64,000 bases of DNA from JAMHWF01 sp048500255. GTDB lineage: Bacteria > Pseudomonadota > Gammaproteobacteria > Burkholderiales > Burkholderiaceae_C. A program made the translations under genes and the position numbers. Shown piece after piece: positions 16,398-25,898 of the stretch (position 1 is its first letter; the number at the start of each line of letters is the position of its first letter). The DNA lies in contig JASNYH010000007.1 in the NCBI GenBank assembly GCA_048500255.1, forward strand, positions 124,001 through 188,000. The letters run 5' to 3'. Below the pieces are notes generated by a model. That model made no database searches, was not told where the DNA came from, and was given only the letters and a program-made list of their open reading frames with translations.

Positions 16398-18482
16398 ATG
16401 AACGCGATCGCCGCGCCGCTGCAGCGCCTGCTCGGCCCGAACGCCGGTGTGCTCAAGGCGCTGCTGGCGCCGCTGTTCATCGTGCTCGTGCTGGCGATGA
16501 TGGTGCTGCCGCTGCCGCCGTTCGCGCTCGACGTGCTGTTCACCTTCAACATCGCGATGGCGCTGCTCGTGATGATGGTGTCGGCGAGCATGGTGCGGCC
16601 GCTCGACTTCGCCGCGTTTCCAGCCGTGCTGCTGGTGACGACGCTGCTGCGGCTGTCGCTCAACGTGGCGTCGACGCGCGTCGTGCTGCTCGAGGGCCAC
16701 ACCGGCACCGGCGCGGCCGGCGCCGTGATCGAGTCGTTCGGCCACTTCCTGATCGGCGGCAACTTCGCCGTCGGCCTGATCGTGTTCGCGATCCTCGTCG
16801 TCATCAACTTCGTCGTCGTCACCAAGGGCGCCGAGCGCATCGCCGAAGTCGGCGCGCGCTTCACGCTCGACGCGATGCCCGGCAAGCAGATGGCGATCGA
16901 CGCCGACCTCAACGCCGGCCTGATCGACGAGAAGGAGGCCAAGCGTCGCCGCGCCGAGGTCGGCGAGGAGGCCGAGTTCTACGGCTCGATGGACGGCGCA
17001 AGCAAATTCGTGCGCGGCGACGCCATCGCCGGCATCCTCATCCTGTTCATCAACATCGTCGGCGGCTTCATCGTCGGCGTTGCGCAGCACGACCTCTCGG
17101 CGTCGCAGGCGGCGTCGAGCTACATCCTGCTGGCCGTCGGCGACGCGCTCGTCGCGCAGATCCCGGCGCTGCTGATCTCGGTGTCGGCGGCGATGGTCGT
17201 GTCGCGCGTCGGCAAGGAGCACGATGTCGGCAGCCAGATCGCCAGGCAGGTCTTCGCCTCGCCGCGCGCGCTGGCGATCGCCGCCGGCGTCATCGGCCTG
17301 CTCGGCGTCATTCCGGGCATGCCGCACGTCGTCTTCCTCGCCATCGCGGTGGCGATGGGCTACGCGGCGCGCCGCATGGCGCAGCGCCAGCAGGCCGAGC
17401 GCGACGCGCCGCCGCCGGCGCCCGCCGCGCCGCCCGCCGACGGCGAGGCGACGTGGGACGACCTGCAGCCCGTCGACACGCTGGGCCTGGAGGTCGGCTA
17501 TCGGCTGATCGCGCTCGTCGACAAGGCACGCAACGGCGATCTGCTGCAACGCATCAAGGGCGTGCGCCGCAAGTTCGCGCAGGACGTGGGCTTCCTGCCG
17601 CCGCCGGTGCACATCCGCGACAACCTCGAGTTGAAGCCGGGCATGTACCGCCTCACGCTGCGCGGCGCAGTCGTCGGGGAGGGCGAGGCCTATCCGGGCA
17701 TGTACCTGGCAATCAACCCGGGCGGCGCGACGCAGCAGCTGATCGGCACGCGCACCGTCGACCCGGCGTTCGGACTGCCTGCCGTGTGGATCGAGGAGCG
17801 CCAGCGCGAGGCGGCCCAAATGGCCGGCTTTACCGTCGTTGATTGCTCGACCGTCGTCGCGACCCACCTTTCACACTTGATGCAACTCCACGCCGCGCGA
17901 CTGCTCGGCCGCGTCGAGACGCAGCAACTCGTCGAGCACGTGACGCGGCTGGCTCCGAAACTGATCGAGGACGTGATCCCCAAGATGGTCGGCATCGCCA
18001 CCGTGCAGAAGACGCTGCAGCTGCTGCTGGAGGAAGGCGTGCACATCCGCGACATGCGCTCGATCGTCGAGGTGCTGGCCGAACACGCCGCCAGCGTCAC
18101 CGACCCCGCCGAGCTGGCGCGGCGCATCCGCATCCACCTCGCGCCCGCCATCGTGCAGCAGATCTACGGCCCGGTGCGCGAGCTCGACGTGATCGCCCTC
18201 GAGCCCGAGCTCGAGCGCCTGGTCGCGCAGGCGCTCAATTCGCCGCACGGCGCGGCGCTCGACCCCGGCGTGGCCGACACGCTGACGCGCTCGGCCGCCG
18301 ACTCGGCCAAGCGCCAGGAAGACCTCGGCGTGCCGGCCTGCCTGCTCGTGCCCGACCTGATCCGCGCGCCGATGGCGCGCCTGCTGCGCCGCACCGCGCC
18401 GCGGCTGAAGGTGCTGGGCCACAGCGAGATTCCGGAAACGCATTCCATCCGCATCGGTTCGATCATCGGGGGCACCGCATGA
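16398..18482 (+). CDS. flhA: Flagellar type III export gate protein FlhA
   Basis: A 694-residue main channel subunit of the export gate. Residues 15-320 hold the membrane domain with about eight helices and the FHIPEP-type cytoplasmic loop (GAERIAEVGARFTLDAMPGK and DLNAGLIDEKEAKRRR). The C-terminal cytoplasmic domain (from about 355) binds substrate-chaperone complexes and contains VHIRDNLELKPGMYRL and RDMRSIVEVLAEHA. The ATG at 16398 has no good Shine-Dalgarno sequence. The spacer upstream (162 bp) has a -35-like TCAAGTCC but no matching -10. Confidence 0.97.
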   Translation: MNAIAAPLQRLLGPNAGVLKALLAPLFIVLVLAMMVLPLPPFALDVLFTFNIAMALLVMMVSASMVRPLDFAAFPAVLLVTTLLRLSLNVASTRVVLLEGHTGTGAAGAVIESFGHFLIGGNFAVGLIVFAILVVINFVVVTKGAERIAEVGARFTLDAMPGKQMAIDADLNAGLIDEKEAKRRRAEVGEEAEFYGSMDGASKFVRGDAIAGILILFINIVGGFIVGVAQHDLSASQAASSYILLAVGDALVAQIPALLISVSAAMVVSRVGKEHDVGSQIARQVFASPRALAIAAGVIGLLGVIPGMPHVVFLAIAVAMGYAARRMAQRQQAERDAPPPAPAAPPADGEATWDDLQPVDTLGLEVGYRLIALVDKARNGDLLQRIKGVRRKFAQDVGFLPPPVHIRDNLELKPGMYRLTLRGAVVGEGEAYPGMYLAINPGGATQQLIGTRTVDPAFGLPAVWIEERQREAAQMAGFTVVDCSTVVATHLSHLMQLHAARLLGRVETQQLVEHVTRLAPKLIEDVIPKMVGIATVQKTLQLLLEEGVHIRDMRSIVEVLAEHAASVTDPAELARRIRIHLAPAIVQQIYGPVRELDVIALEPELERLVAQALNSPHGAALDPGVADTLTRSAADSAKRQEDLGVPACLLVPDLIRAPMARLLRRTAPRLKVLGHSEIPETHSIRIGSIIGGTA

Positions 18483-18507
18483 GTGATCTGCCCCCCGGAG
18501 GCACCCT

Positions 18508-20088
18508 ATGAACGTCAAGCGGTTCCACGCGCGCACGTCGCGCGACGCGCTGGCCCTCGTCAAGCAGGCCTTCGGCGACGACGCCGTCGTGCTGTCGACC
18601 AAGCCCGCCGGCGACGGCGTCGAGGTGCTCGCGATGGCGCCCGACGGCATGCAGCAGATCGAGCGCATGGCCGCCGCCGCGCCGGCCGCCGCCGTGCCGC
18701 CAGCTCCGGCGCGCGGCGCTGCCGCGCCGGCGCAGCCGCCAGCGGCCGACGGCGGCGTCGCCGCCGACGTCGAGCGCCTGTCGATGAGCACGCTGTCGTT
18801 CCAGGACTATGTGCGCGAGCGCATGCTCAAGCGCCGCCAGGCGGCGATCCGGCCGGCGGCCGAGCCCGTTGCTGCCGCGGCGACACCGGCTGCCGTCGCC
18901 CCCGCCGCCGCGATGCCGACGATGGCCGCGATGCCGGCCGTCACGCTGGCGCCGTCGCACGCGCTGCCGCCCGAGGCGCCGCGCGCCGCGCCCACGCCGG
19001 CTGCCTCCGCGGCGCCCCACCGCCCGACCGACCTGCCGCTGCTGCACGACAGCCTCGCGTGGACCGACGAGGCGCCGCTGCCGGCGGCCTCGCACGCCGC
19101 CGCGCAGCACCACGCCGCCGCCGCAGCGCGCCGCGAGCAGCAGGACATGATGAACGAGCTGCGCTCGATGAAGGGCCTGATCGAGGAGCGCTTCGGCGCC
19201 CTCGCCTTCATGGAGAAGCTGCAGCGCCAGCCGGCGCAGGCGCGGCTGACGCAGAAGCTGCTCGATGCCGGCTTCTCGCCCGCGCTGATCCGCAAGCTGG
19301 TCGAAGGCATGGACGCCTCGGTCGGCGACGAGCTGGCCTGGGCCGGCGGCGTGCTCGAGCGCAACCTGCTCACCAACGAACACGACGGCGCGCTCGAGGA
19401 ACACGGCGGCGTCTATGCGCTGATCGGCTCGACCGGCGTCGGCAAGACGACGAGCACGGCCAAGATCGCCGCCGCCTTCGCGACGCGCCACGGCGCCACC
19501 AACCTCGGCCTGATCACGCTCGACGCCTACCGCGTCGCGGCGCACGAGCAGCTGCGCGCCTACGGCCGCATCCTCGGCGTGCCGGTGCACACGGCGCACG
19601 ACCGCGCCACGCTCGAGGACCTGCTCGAGCTGCTGTCGGCCAAGAAGATGGTGCTGATCGACACCGCCGGCATCGGCCAGCGCGACCAGCGCACGCGCGA
19701 TCTGCTCGAGATGCTGTCGCACCGCTCCATCAACAAGCTGCTCGTCGTCAACGCCGCCGCGCAGGGCGAGACGATCGAGGACGTGATGCTCGCCTACCGC
19801 GCCAGCGCCTGCGCCGGCGTCGTCGTCTCCAAGATGGACGAGGCGATGAAGCTCGGCCCGGCGCTCGACGCCGTGATCCGCCACCGCATGAAGGTCGTCG
19901 GCGTCGCCAACGGTCAGCGCGTGCCCGAGGACTGGCACCGCCTGTCGGCCAAGGCGCTGGTGCACCGCGCGCTGCGCGCCGCACCGGGCGCCGCCTGGCG
20001 CATGGACGCCGGCGACGTGAGTCTGATGTTCGCCGGCTCGCCTCGCCACGCCGCCCCGGCCGCAAGTGCCGCCGCAACGCGCGCCTGA
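18508..20088 (+). CDS. flhF: Flagellar SRP-type GTPase FlhF
   Basis: A 526-residue GTPase that sets the site and number of polar flagella. The N-terminal B domain (MNVKRFHARTSRDALALVKQ) is followed by an Ala/Pro-rich linker of about 170 residues. The N and G domains follow: LIGSTGVGKTTSTAKIA is the P-loop near residue 310, LITLDAYRVAAHEQL is G2-like and KMVLIDTAGIGQRDQR is the DTAG motif. The start has GGAGG upstream, 25 bp after flhA. FlhF implies polar flagellation in this organism although the master regulator is FlhDC. Confidence 0.96.
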   Translation: MNVKRFHARTSRDALALVKQAFGDDAVVLSTKPAGDGVEVLAMAPDGMQQIERMAAAAPAAAVPPAPARGAAAPAQPPAADGGVAADVERLSMSTLSFQDYVRERMLKRRQAAIRPAAEPVAAAATPAAVAPAAAMPTMAAMPAVTLAPSHALPPEAPRAAPTPAASAAPHRPTDLPLLHDSLAWTDEAPLPAASHAAAQHHAAAAARREQQDMMNELRSMKGLIEERFGALAFMEKLQRQPAQARLTQKLLDAGFSPALIRKLVEGMDASVGDELAWAGGVLERNLLTNEHDGALEEHGGVYALIGSTGVGKTTSTAKIAAAFATRHGATNLGLITLDAYRVAAHEQLRAYGRILGVPVHTAHDRATLEDLLELLSAKKMVLIDTAGIGQRDQRTRDLLEMLSHRSINKLLVVNAAAQGETIEDVMLAYRASACAGVVVSKMDEAMKLGPALDAVIRHRMKVVGVANGQRVPEDWHRLSAKALVHRALRAAPGAAWRMDAGDVSLMFAGSPRHAAPAASAAATRA

Positions 20089-20122
20089 TCCCGCCGCACA
20101 TCGCACCGCCTTCGCCCGACCC

Positions 20123-20931
20123 ATGTTCGATCCGTCCCTCGTTCACGAAGACCAGGCCCAGGGCTTGCGCCGCCTGTTCGCCCAGTCGCGCGCTCGCGCC
20201 GTGCCCGTCGTCTCGAATCCGCACGTGCCGTTCGCCGGCGTGCTGCTCGAGCGGCTGTGCACCGCCTTCGCCGAGCTCGGCCTGCACACGCTCGTCGTCG
20301 ACGCGAGCGAGAGCGCGCCGGCACCGCGCGAGCTGGCGCTGATGGATCTCGCCGAAGGCATCGAGACGCTCGCGCCGCAGATGTCGTACCTCGCCGCGCG
20401 CGGTCTGCCGGTGCGCCACGTCGACACGCACGGCTCGACGGCCGGCTTCCTGCAGGCGCTCGCCGACGCCGCGCCGCACGCCGGCGTGCTGCTGGTGCAC
20501 GCGGGCGCCTCCGACCTGGCGCGCATGTTCGCGCGCCGCGACGTGCGCCCGCTGCTGCTCGCCGACGACCGGCCCAACGCCGTGATGCACGCCTATGCCG
20601 CGATGAAGCTGCTCGCGCTGCGCGCCGGCCTGATGGCGCACGACCTGCTGCTCACCGCCGCGCCCACGTCGCCGCGCGCCGAGCGCATCGCGCAGCAGAT
20701 CGGCGCCTGCGCCGACACCTACCTCGGCGCCGTGCTGCGCGACTGGGTGCGCATCGATCCGGCCGGCTGCGCCACCGATGCGCCCGACGCCGCGCTGCGC
20801 CGCCTCGTGCGCGAACTGCTCGTCGCCTGCGAGCCCGGCCTGCCGCCCGCCGGCGCGCCGCCGGGCCACTCGCTGCCCCCTGCCCACTGGAGTCGACCGG
20901 CCGCGCGGACCCCCGCGGCGTCGCGCCACTG
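20123..20931 (+). CDS. flhG: FlhG/FleN-like (MinD family) protein lacking the P-loop
   Basis: A 269-residue protein in the usual place of flhG, between flhF and fliA. The end follows the stop codon, which overlaps an ATG of the next gene. Secondary-structure pattern and segments such as VPVVSNPHVPFAGVLLERL and LGLHTLVVDASES line up with MinD-type ATPases. The Walker A segment KGGVGKT is missing: FAGVLLERL stands there. In FleN/FlhG, ATP binding controls dimerisation and flagellar number, so this protein probably acts without nucleotide or through FlhF contact only. Assignment rests mainly on gene position and the fold pattern. Confidence 0.65.
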
Positions 20932-20952
20932 ATGCCCCTGGAGTCCACGTCC

Positions 20953-21666
20953 ATGTACACCGCCAAAGGCAAGCTCGACCTCACGTCGATGCTCAAGCAA
21001 TACAGCCCGCTGGTGCGCCGCCTCGCCCACCAGATGATCGCCAAGCTGCCCGCCAACGTGGAGATCGACGACCTGATCCAGGTCGGCATGATCGGCCTGA
21101 CCGACGCGCTGAGCCGCTTCGACGCGGCGCAGGGCGTGCAGTTCGAGACCTTCGCGACGCAGCGCATTCGCGGCGCGATGCTCGACGAGCTGCGCGGCAG
21201 CGACTGGATGAGCCGCGGTTCGCGCAAGCACCAGCGCGACATCGAGGCCGCGGTGCACCGCCTCGAGCAGAAGCTCGGTCGCGTGCCGCAGGAAAGCGAG
21301 ATCGCGCGCGAGATGGGTCTCACGCTCGTCGCCTACCAGGAGCTGCTCGGCAAGGTGCGCGGCACGCAGCTCGTCTACCTGGAAGACATGTCGGGCGACG
21401 ACGGCGACAGCGACTACCTCGACCGCCACGTCGCCGACGAGGAGTCGAACCCGCTCGCGCAACTGCAGGACCACCGCATGCGCGAGGCGCTCGTCGCCGC
21501 CATCAAGACGCTGCCCGAACGCGAGCAGCTCGTGATGAGCATGTACTACGAGCAGGACATGAACTTGAAGGAGATCGCCGCCGTGCTCAAGGTCACCGAA
21601 TCGCGCGTGTGCCAGCTGCACAGCCAGACGATCGCGCGGCTGCGCGTCAAGCTGCGCGAGTGGTGA
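20953..21666 (+). CDS. fliA: Flagellar RNA polymerase sigma factor FliA (sigma-28)
   Basis: A 237-residue sigma factor for class III genes such as flagellin, motAB and cheYZ. Region 2 is QYSPLVRRLAHQMIAKLP through IDDLIQVGMIGLTDALSRFD and FETFATQRIRGAMLDELR. Region 3 contains VHRLEQKLGRVPQESEIA. Region 4 ends with LKEIAAVLKVTESRVCQLHS, the helix-turn-helix that reads the -35 box. The ATG at 20953 is preferred because GGAG lies 10 bases upstream and homologues start with MYTAKG. An ATG at 20932 overlaps the previous stop codon and would add seven residues. It matches the sigma-28 promoters seen in the window. Confidence 0.96.
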   Translation: MYTAKGKLDLTSMLKQYSPLVRRLAHQMIAKLPANVEIDDLIQVGMIGLTDALSRFDAAQGVQFETFATQRIRGAMLDELRGSDWMSRGSRKHQRDIEAAVHRLEQKLGRVPQESEIAREMGLTLVAYQELLGKVRGTQLVYLEDMSGDDGDSDYLDRHVADEESNPLAQLQDHRMREALVAAIKTLPEREQLVMSMYYEQDMNLKEIAAVLKVTESRVCQLHSQTIARLRVKLREW

Positions 21667-21726
21667 CACGATGACCGCGCTCAGCCGCCGCCAAGCGCAC
21701 GCCACCGGCTCATCGATGGGGAGGGC

Positions 21727-23094
21727 ATGGCCGTGAACACGATGCAACGCCTGCTCAAGCTGCGCCGCCCGCGGGCGCCGGATCCGGCGCCTGCCGCCCC
21801 GGTCCCGTCTGCCGCGGTCGACGGCGACGCCGTCGTCGGCAAGCTGTCGAGCCATGCCTCGGGCGTCGGCCGCGAGGCCGCCGAAGTGCGCGGCCTGATC
21901 GGCGACGCGCAGGCCGATTCGACGCGCCAGTCGCAGGCGCTGAAGGCGCTGGTGCAGCAGTTGCACCTCGTCGCGCAGGCGCAGGACGCCATCGGCGCGC
22001 AGACGGTCGACGGCCGCGCCGCCGTCGCACGCGCGCGCGAAGCGGTGCAAGGCGTCGGCAACGAGGTCGCCGGCATCGTCGACACGCTGCGCGCCGTCGC
22101 CGACGCGGCGCGGCAGATCGCGCAGATCGCGCTGCAGACGCGGCTGGTCGCCTTCAACGCCAGCGTCGAGGCCAAGCGCGCCGGCGACGCCGGGCGCGGC
22201 TTCTCCGTCGTCGCCGAGGCCGTCAAGGACCTCGCCGGCAAGGTCGAAGGCAGCTCCAAGGACATCATGCGCACGATCGACGAGCTCGACGGGCGCATCG
22301 ACGCGCTGGCCGCCGAGATCCGCAGCGAGGGCGCCGCGGCGTCGAAGAGCGCGTTCCAGCGCGCGCTGGCCGACATCGAGGCCGGCGTGCTGCGCATCGA
22401 CGAGGCCGCAGCGCGCAGCCGCGAAAACTGCGGCGGCCTGGGCACGCAGATGCAGACGCTCGATGCCGAGACGCAGCGCACCGGGCGCGCGCTCGACGCC
22501 GCGCAACGCCGCAGCGAAGCCTTCCTGAAGCTGTCGGAGCAGCTGATCGAGATCGTCGCCGACTCGGGCACGCGCACCGAGGACACGCCCTACATCGAGG
22601 CGGCGCAGCGCGCCGCCGCGCAGATCGGCGCGCTGCTCGACGAGGCGCTGCGCAGCGGCGAGATCTCCGCAGCCGACCTGTTCGACGAGCAGTACCTGCC
22701 GATCGCCGGCAGCAACCCGCCGCAGCACACGACGCGCTTCGTCGCGCTCGCCGATCGGCTGTTCCCGCCGGTGCAGGAGCCGATGCTCGAGCTCTCGCCC
22801 AAGGTGGTGTACTGCATCGCCGCCGACCGCAACGGCTACGTCGCCACGCACAACCGCAAGTACTGCCATCCGCAGCGCGGCGACCTCGCCTGGGACACGG
22901 CCAACAGCCGCTGGCGCCGCATCTTCGACGACCGCACCGGCCTCGCGTCGGCGCGCAACACGCGGCCCTTCCTGCTGCAGACCTACCGCCGCGACATGGG
23001 CGGCGGCAAGTTCGTCGTGATGAAGGAGGCCGCCGCACCGATCACGGTGGCCGGCCGGCATTGGGGCGGCTTGCGCCTCGCATTCCAGTTCTGA
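21727..23094 (+). CDS. Soluble methyl-accepting chemotaxis-type protein with C-terminal sensory domain (copy 1)
   Basis: A 455-residue protein without membrane helices. The centre (residues 100-190) is a short chemoreceptor signalling hairpin, QTRLVAFNASVEAKRAGDAG and RGFSVVAEAVKDLAGKV, where classical receptors read NILALNAAIEAARAGE. The C-terminal 130 residues form a separate domain (VVYCIAADRNGYVATHNRKY, NSRWRRIFDDRTGL, FLLQTYRRDMGGGKFVVMKE) known from other proteobacterial receptors and probably Cache-like. Domain order is therefore inverted: signalling first, sensing last. GGGGAGG precedes the ATG. It lies directly after fliA and before a paralogue of equal design, so the pair probably belongs to the flagellar regulon. 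Confidence 0.85.
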   Translation: MAVNTMQRLLKLRRPRAPDPAPAAPVPSAAVDGDAVVGKLSSHASGVGREAAEVRGLIGDAQADSTRQSQALKALVQQLHLVAQAQDAIGAQTVDGRAAVARAREAVQGVGNEVAGIVDTLRAVADAARQIAQIALQTRLVAFNASVEAKRAGDAGRGFSVVAEAVKDLAGKVEGSSKDIMRTIDELDGRIDALAAEIRSEGAAASKSAFQRALADIEAGVLRIDEAAARSRENCGGLGTQMQTLDAETQRTGRALDAAQRRSEAFLKLSEQLIEIVADSGTRTEDTPYIEAAQRAAAQIGALLDEALRSGEISAADLFDEQYLPIAGSNPPQHTTRFVALADRLFPPVQEPMLELSPKVVYCIAADRNGYVATHNRKYCHPQRGDLAWDTANSRWRRIFDDRTGLASARNTRPFLLQTYRRDMGGGKFVVMKEAAAPITVAGRHWGGLRLAFQF

Positions 23095-23143
23095 CCCACC
23101 GCGGCGGCCGAGGCGCCGCCGCCGATCACCCAGGAGTCGCAGG

Positions 23144-24517
23144 ATGTTGACGCGGAAGTTGACGGCCTCGCGGCGCCCTGAAGCCGCGCACGACGCGCCC
23201 GGACCCGCCACCGCGGCGAGCAGCGCGACGGCAGCGATCGCCCGGCTCGCCGACCTCGTCTCGGGCCTCGCGGTCGACGCCGCCGAAGTGCACGCCGAGA
23301 TCGACGAGACGCACCGCGCGTCTGGCCGCCAGGCCGAGGCGCTGCAGCGGCTGGCCGCGAGCATCGGTGGCGTGCAGAGCGCACAGGGCTCGATCGGCAC
23401 CTCGGTGGACGCGAGCCGCGGCGCGATGCGCGGCGCGCGCGGCGCGGTCGACGCCGTCGGCCGCGACGTCGCGGCCGTCGTCGAGACGCTGCAGCGCGTC
23501 GCCGACGCGGCACGCCGCATCACGCAGGTCGCGGCGCAGACGCGGCTCGTCGCCTTCAACGCCAGCGTCGAGGCCAAGCGCGCCGGCGAGTCGGGGCGCG
23601 GCTTCTCCGTCGTCGCCGACGCCGTCAAGGACCTCGCGTCGCAGGTCGATGCCACCTCGCGGCGCATCGTGGGCACCGTCGACGACCTCGACGCGCGCAT
23701 CGGCGCGCTGGCGCAGGAGCTGTGCAGCACCGACGCGAGCGGCGCCGAAAGCGACGCCGAACGCAGCCGCTTTCACGCCGCCCTCGGTGGCGTCGACGCC
23801 TGCGTCGCGCGCATCGAGCAGCAGGCCGGCGAAAGCGCGGACTTGTGCGGCGGCATGCAGCAGCGCGCCGCCGCGCTCGCCGTCGAGACGCAACAGGGCC
23901 TGGCCGCTCTCGAGCGCGCGCGCGCCGGCGCCGAGGGCTTCCGCCGCATGTCGGGCGACTTCATCGAGCTGCTCGCCGGCTGTGGCGTCGACACCGAAGA
24001 CACGGCCTGGATCCGCACGGTGCAGCGCGCCGCCGGCGAACTCGGCCGCGCGCTCGAAGCGGCGATCGCCGCCGGCACGCTGAGCGAGGCCGACGTGTTC
24101 GACGAGAACTACCGGCCGATCCCCGGCGTCGAGCCGCCGCAGTACATCAACCGCTTCACCGAGGCCGCGCAGACGCTGGTGCAGCCGCTGCTCGAGCCGA
24201 TGCTGCAGTCGCCCAAGGTGCTGGCGTTCATCGCGGTCGACCGCAACGGCTATGCGCCGACGCACAACCGCAAGGTCTGCCAGCCGCCGCGCGTGAACCC
24301 GCCGGACGCGGCGTGGAACGCCGCCAACAGCCGCTGGCGCCGCATGTTCAACGAAGGGTCGGGCCTGGCCGCCGCGCGTTCGCAGAAGCCCTACCTGGTG
24401 CAGATCGATCGCCGCGCGATGGGCAACGGCGTGTTCAGCCCCGTCAAGGACATCTGTGCGCCGGTGTGGGTGAACGGCCGCCACTGGGGCGCCGTGCGGC
24501 TCGGCCTGCAGTGCTGA
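23144..24517 (+). CDS. Soluble methyl-accepting chemotaxis-type protein with C-terminal sensory domain (copy 2)
   Basis: A 457-residue paralogue of the preceding gene, 49 bp downstream with AGGAG before its ATG. Signalling hairpin: QTRLVAFNASVEAKRAGESG and RGFSVVADAVKDLASQVDAT. C-terminal sensory region: FIAVDRNGYAPTHNRK, NSRWRRMFNEGSGLAAARSQ and WVNGRHWGAVRLGLQC. The two copies differ most in the linkers and the first 80 residues. No membrane segment and no HAMP domain, so it must sense a cytoplasmic signal or ligand. It converges on the CoA-transferase gene with only 6 bp between the stop codons. Confidence 0.85.
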   Translation: MLTRKLTASRRPEAAHDAPGPATAASSATAAIARLADLVSGLAVDAAEVHAEIDETHRASGRQAEALQRLAASIGGVQSAQGSIGTSVDASRGAMRGARGAVDAVGRDVAAVVETLQRVADAARRITQVAAQTRLVAFNASVEAKRAGESGRGFSVVADAVKDLASQVDATSRRIVGTVDDLDARIGALAQELCSTDASGAESDAERSRFHAALGGVDACVARIEQQAGESADLCGGMQQRAAALAVETQQGLAALERARAGAEGFRRMSGDFIELLAGCGVDTEDTAWIRTVQRAAGELGRALEAAIAAGTLSEADVFDENYRPIPGVEPPQYINRFTEAAQTLVQPLLEPMLQSPKVLAFIAVDRNGYAPTHNRKVCQPPRVNPPDAAWNAANSRWRRMFNEGSGLAAARSQKPYLVQIDRRAMGNGVFSPVKDICAPVWVNGRHWGAVRLGLQC

Positions 24518-24523
24518 GCGGCG

Positions 24524-25174
24524 CTACGCGGCGCCGCGCAGCGGCAGGCCGATCATCGCCTCCAGCGCGTCGCGCGACAGCCCCGGCACGGCATCGATCA
24601 GCGTGAGGCCCGCGGGGCCGCACTCGAAGGTGGCGAGGTCCGTGTAGACGCGCCTGACGCAGGCCACGCCGGTGAGCGGACAGCTGCAGCGCTCGACGAG
24701 CTTGCTGCGGCCCTGCTTGTCGAGCAGCTCCATCATCACCCAGGTCTGCCGGGCGCCGATCGCCAGGTCCATCGCGCCGCCCACGGCGGGGATCGCGCCG
24801 GCCTCGCCGGTGTGCCAGTTGGCCAGGTCGCCGGTGGCCGAGACCTGATAGGCGCCGAGCACGCACACATCGAGATGCCCGCCGCGCATCATCGCGAAGC
24901 TGTCGGCATGGTGGAAGTACGCGCCGCCGGGGTGCAGCGTCACCGGCTGCTTGCCGGCGTTGACGAGGTCGTAGTCCTCTTCGCCGGGCGGCGGCGCCGG
25001 GCCCATGCCGAGGATGCCGTTCTCGCTGTGCAGCACGACCTCGATGTCCGCCGGCAGGTGGTTGGCCACCGCCGTGGGCATGCCGATGCCCAGGTTGACG
25101 ACCGAGCCGTCGCGGATGTCGCGCGCGACGCGGCGCGCCAGCGCATCCTTGCCGAGGCGTTCGTAGCGGCTCAT
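24524..25174 (-). CDS. scoB: 3-oxoacid CoA-transferase, subunit B
   Basis: A 216-residue catalytic subunit of a class I CoA-transferase that moves CoA from succinyl-CoA to acetoacetate or 3-oxoadipate. The catalytic glutamate is in HSENGILGMGP. VVNLGIGMPTAVANHLP, the NAGKQPVTLHPGG region and LVERCSCPLTGVACVRRVYT are typical. The start at 25174 has AAGGAGGAG upstream. Subunit A ends 16 bp before it. Sequence alone does not separate ScoB from PcaJ/CatJ. The neighbouring lyase and crotonase genes favour acetoacetate as the acceptor. Confidence 0.92.
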   Translation of the reverse strand: MSRYERLGKDALARRVARDIRDGSVVNLGIGMPTAVANHLPADIEVVLHSENGILGMGPAPPPGEEDYDLVNAGKQPVTLHPGGAYFHHADSFAMMRGGHLDVCVLGAYQVSATGDLANWHTGEAGAIPAVGGAMDLAIGARQTWVMMELLDKQGRSKLVERCSCPLTGVACVRRVYTDLATFECGPAGLTLIDAVPGLSRDALEAMIGLPLRGAA

Positions 25175-25190
25175 CGCGCGCACTCCTCCT

Positions 25191-25898
25191 TCAGGCGGAG
25201 GCCGCCGCCCTGAACCCGCCGGCACGCGTGGCGACCCGCGCGACCTGCACGATGCGCGAGACGTGGATGCCCGGCGTGACGATGGCCTCGGGGTCGAGCG
25301 CGCCGAGCTCGACGATGCGGTGCACCGAGGCCACGGTGAACCTGGCCGCCGCGGCCATCACGGGGCCGAAGTTGCGCGCCGCCTTGCGGTAGACGAGGTT
25401 GCCCCAGCGGTCGCCCGCCTCGGCCTTGATCAGCGCCACGTCGCCATGGATCGGGTACTCGAGCACGTGGGGCCTGCCGTCGATCACGCGCGTCTCCTTG
25501 CCGCGCGCAAGCTCGGTGCCGTGGCCGGTGGGCGTGTAGAAGGCGCCGATGCCGGCGCCGGCGGCGCGCAGCCGCTCGGCAAGGTTGCCCTGCGGCACGA
25601 GTTCGAGCTCGATGCGCCCGCTGCGGTACAGGCCGTCGAAGACCTGGCTGTCGGCCTGCCTCGGAAAGCTGCAGACGATCTTGCGCACGCGGCCGGCGGC
25701 CAGCAGCGCGGCCAGCCCCGTCTCGCCGTTGCCGGCGTTGTTGTTGACGACGGTGAGGTCCTTCGCGCCCTGCGCGATCAGCCCGTCGATCAGCTCGTCG
25801 GGAATGCCCGCCGTACCGAAGCCGCCGATCAGCACCGTGGCGCCGTCGCGCACGCCGTGCAGCGCGTCGCCCACCGACGCGGCGATCTTGTCGATCAT
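25191..25898 (-). CDS. scoA: 3-oxoacid CoA-transferase, subunit A
   Basis: A 235-residue partner of the B subunit. VLIGGFGTAGIPDELIDGL binds CoA, and VVNNNAGNGETGLAALL, KIVCSFPRQADSQVF and YPIHGDVALIKAEAGDRWGN are family hallmarks. The ATG at 25898 is preceded by GAGGGG. It is first in a two-gene operon and lies back to back with a MarR regulator, 56 bp between the start codons, which suggests that the regulator controls it. Confidence 0.93.
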   Translation of the reverse strand: MIDKIAASVGDALHGVRDGATVLIGGFGTAGIPDELIDGLIAQGAKDLTVVNNNAGNGETGLAALLAAGRVRKIVCSFPRQADSQVFDGLYRSGRIELELVPQGNLAERLRAAGAGIGAFYTPTGHGTELARGKETRVIDGRPHVLEYPIHGDVALIKAEAGDRWGNLVYRKAARNFGPVMAAAARFTVASVHRIVELGALDPEAIVTPGIHVSRIVQVARVATRAGGFRAAASA

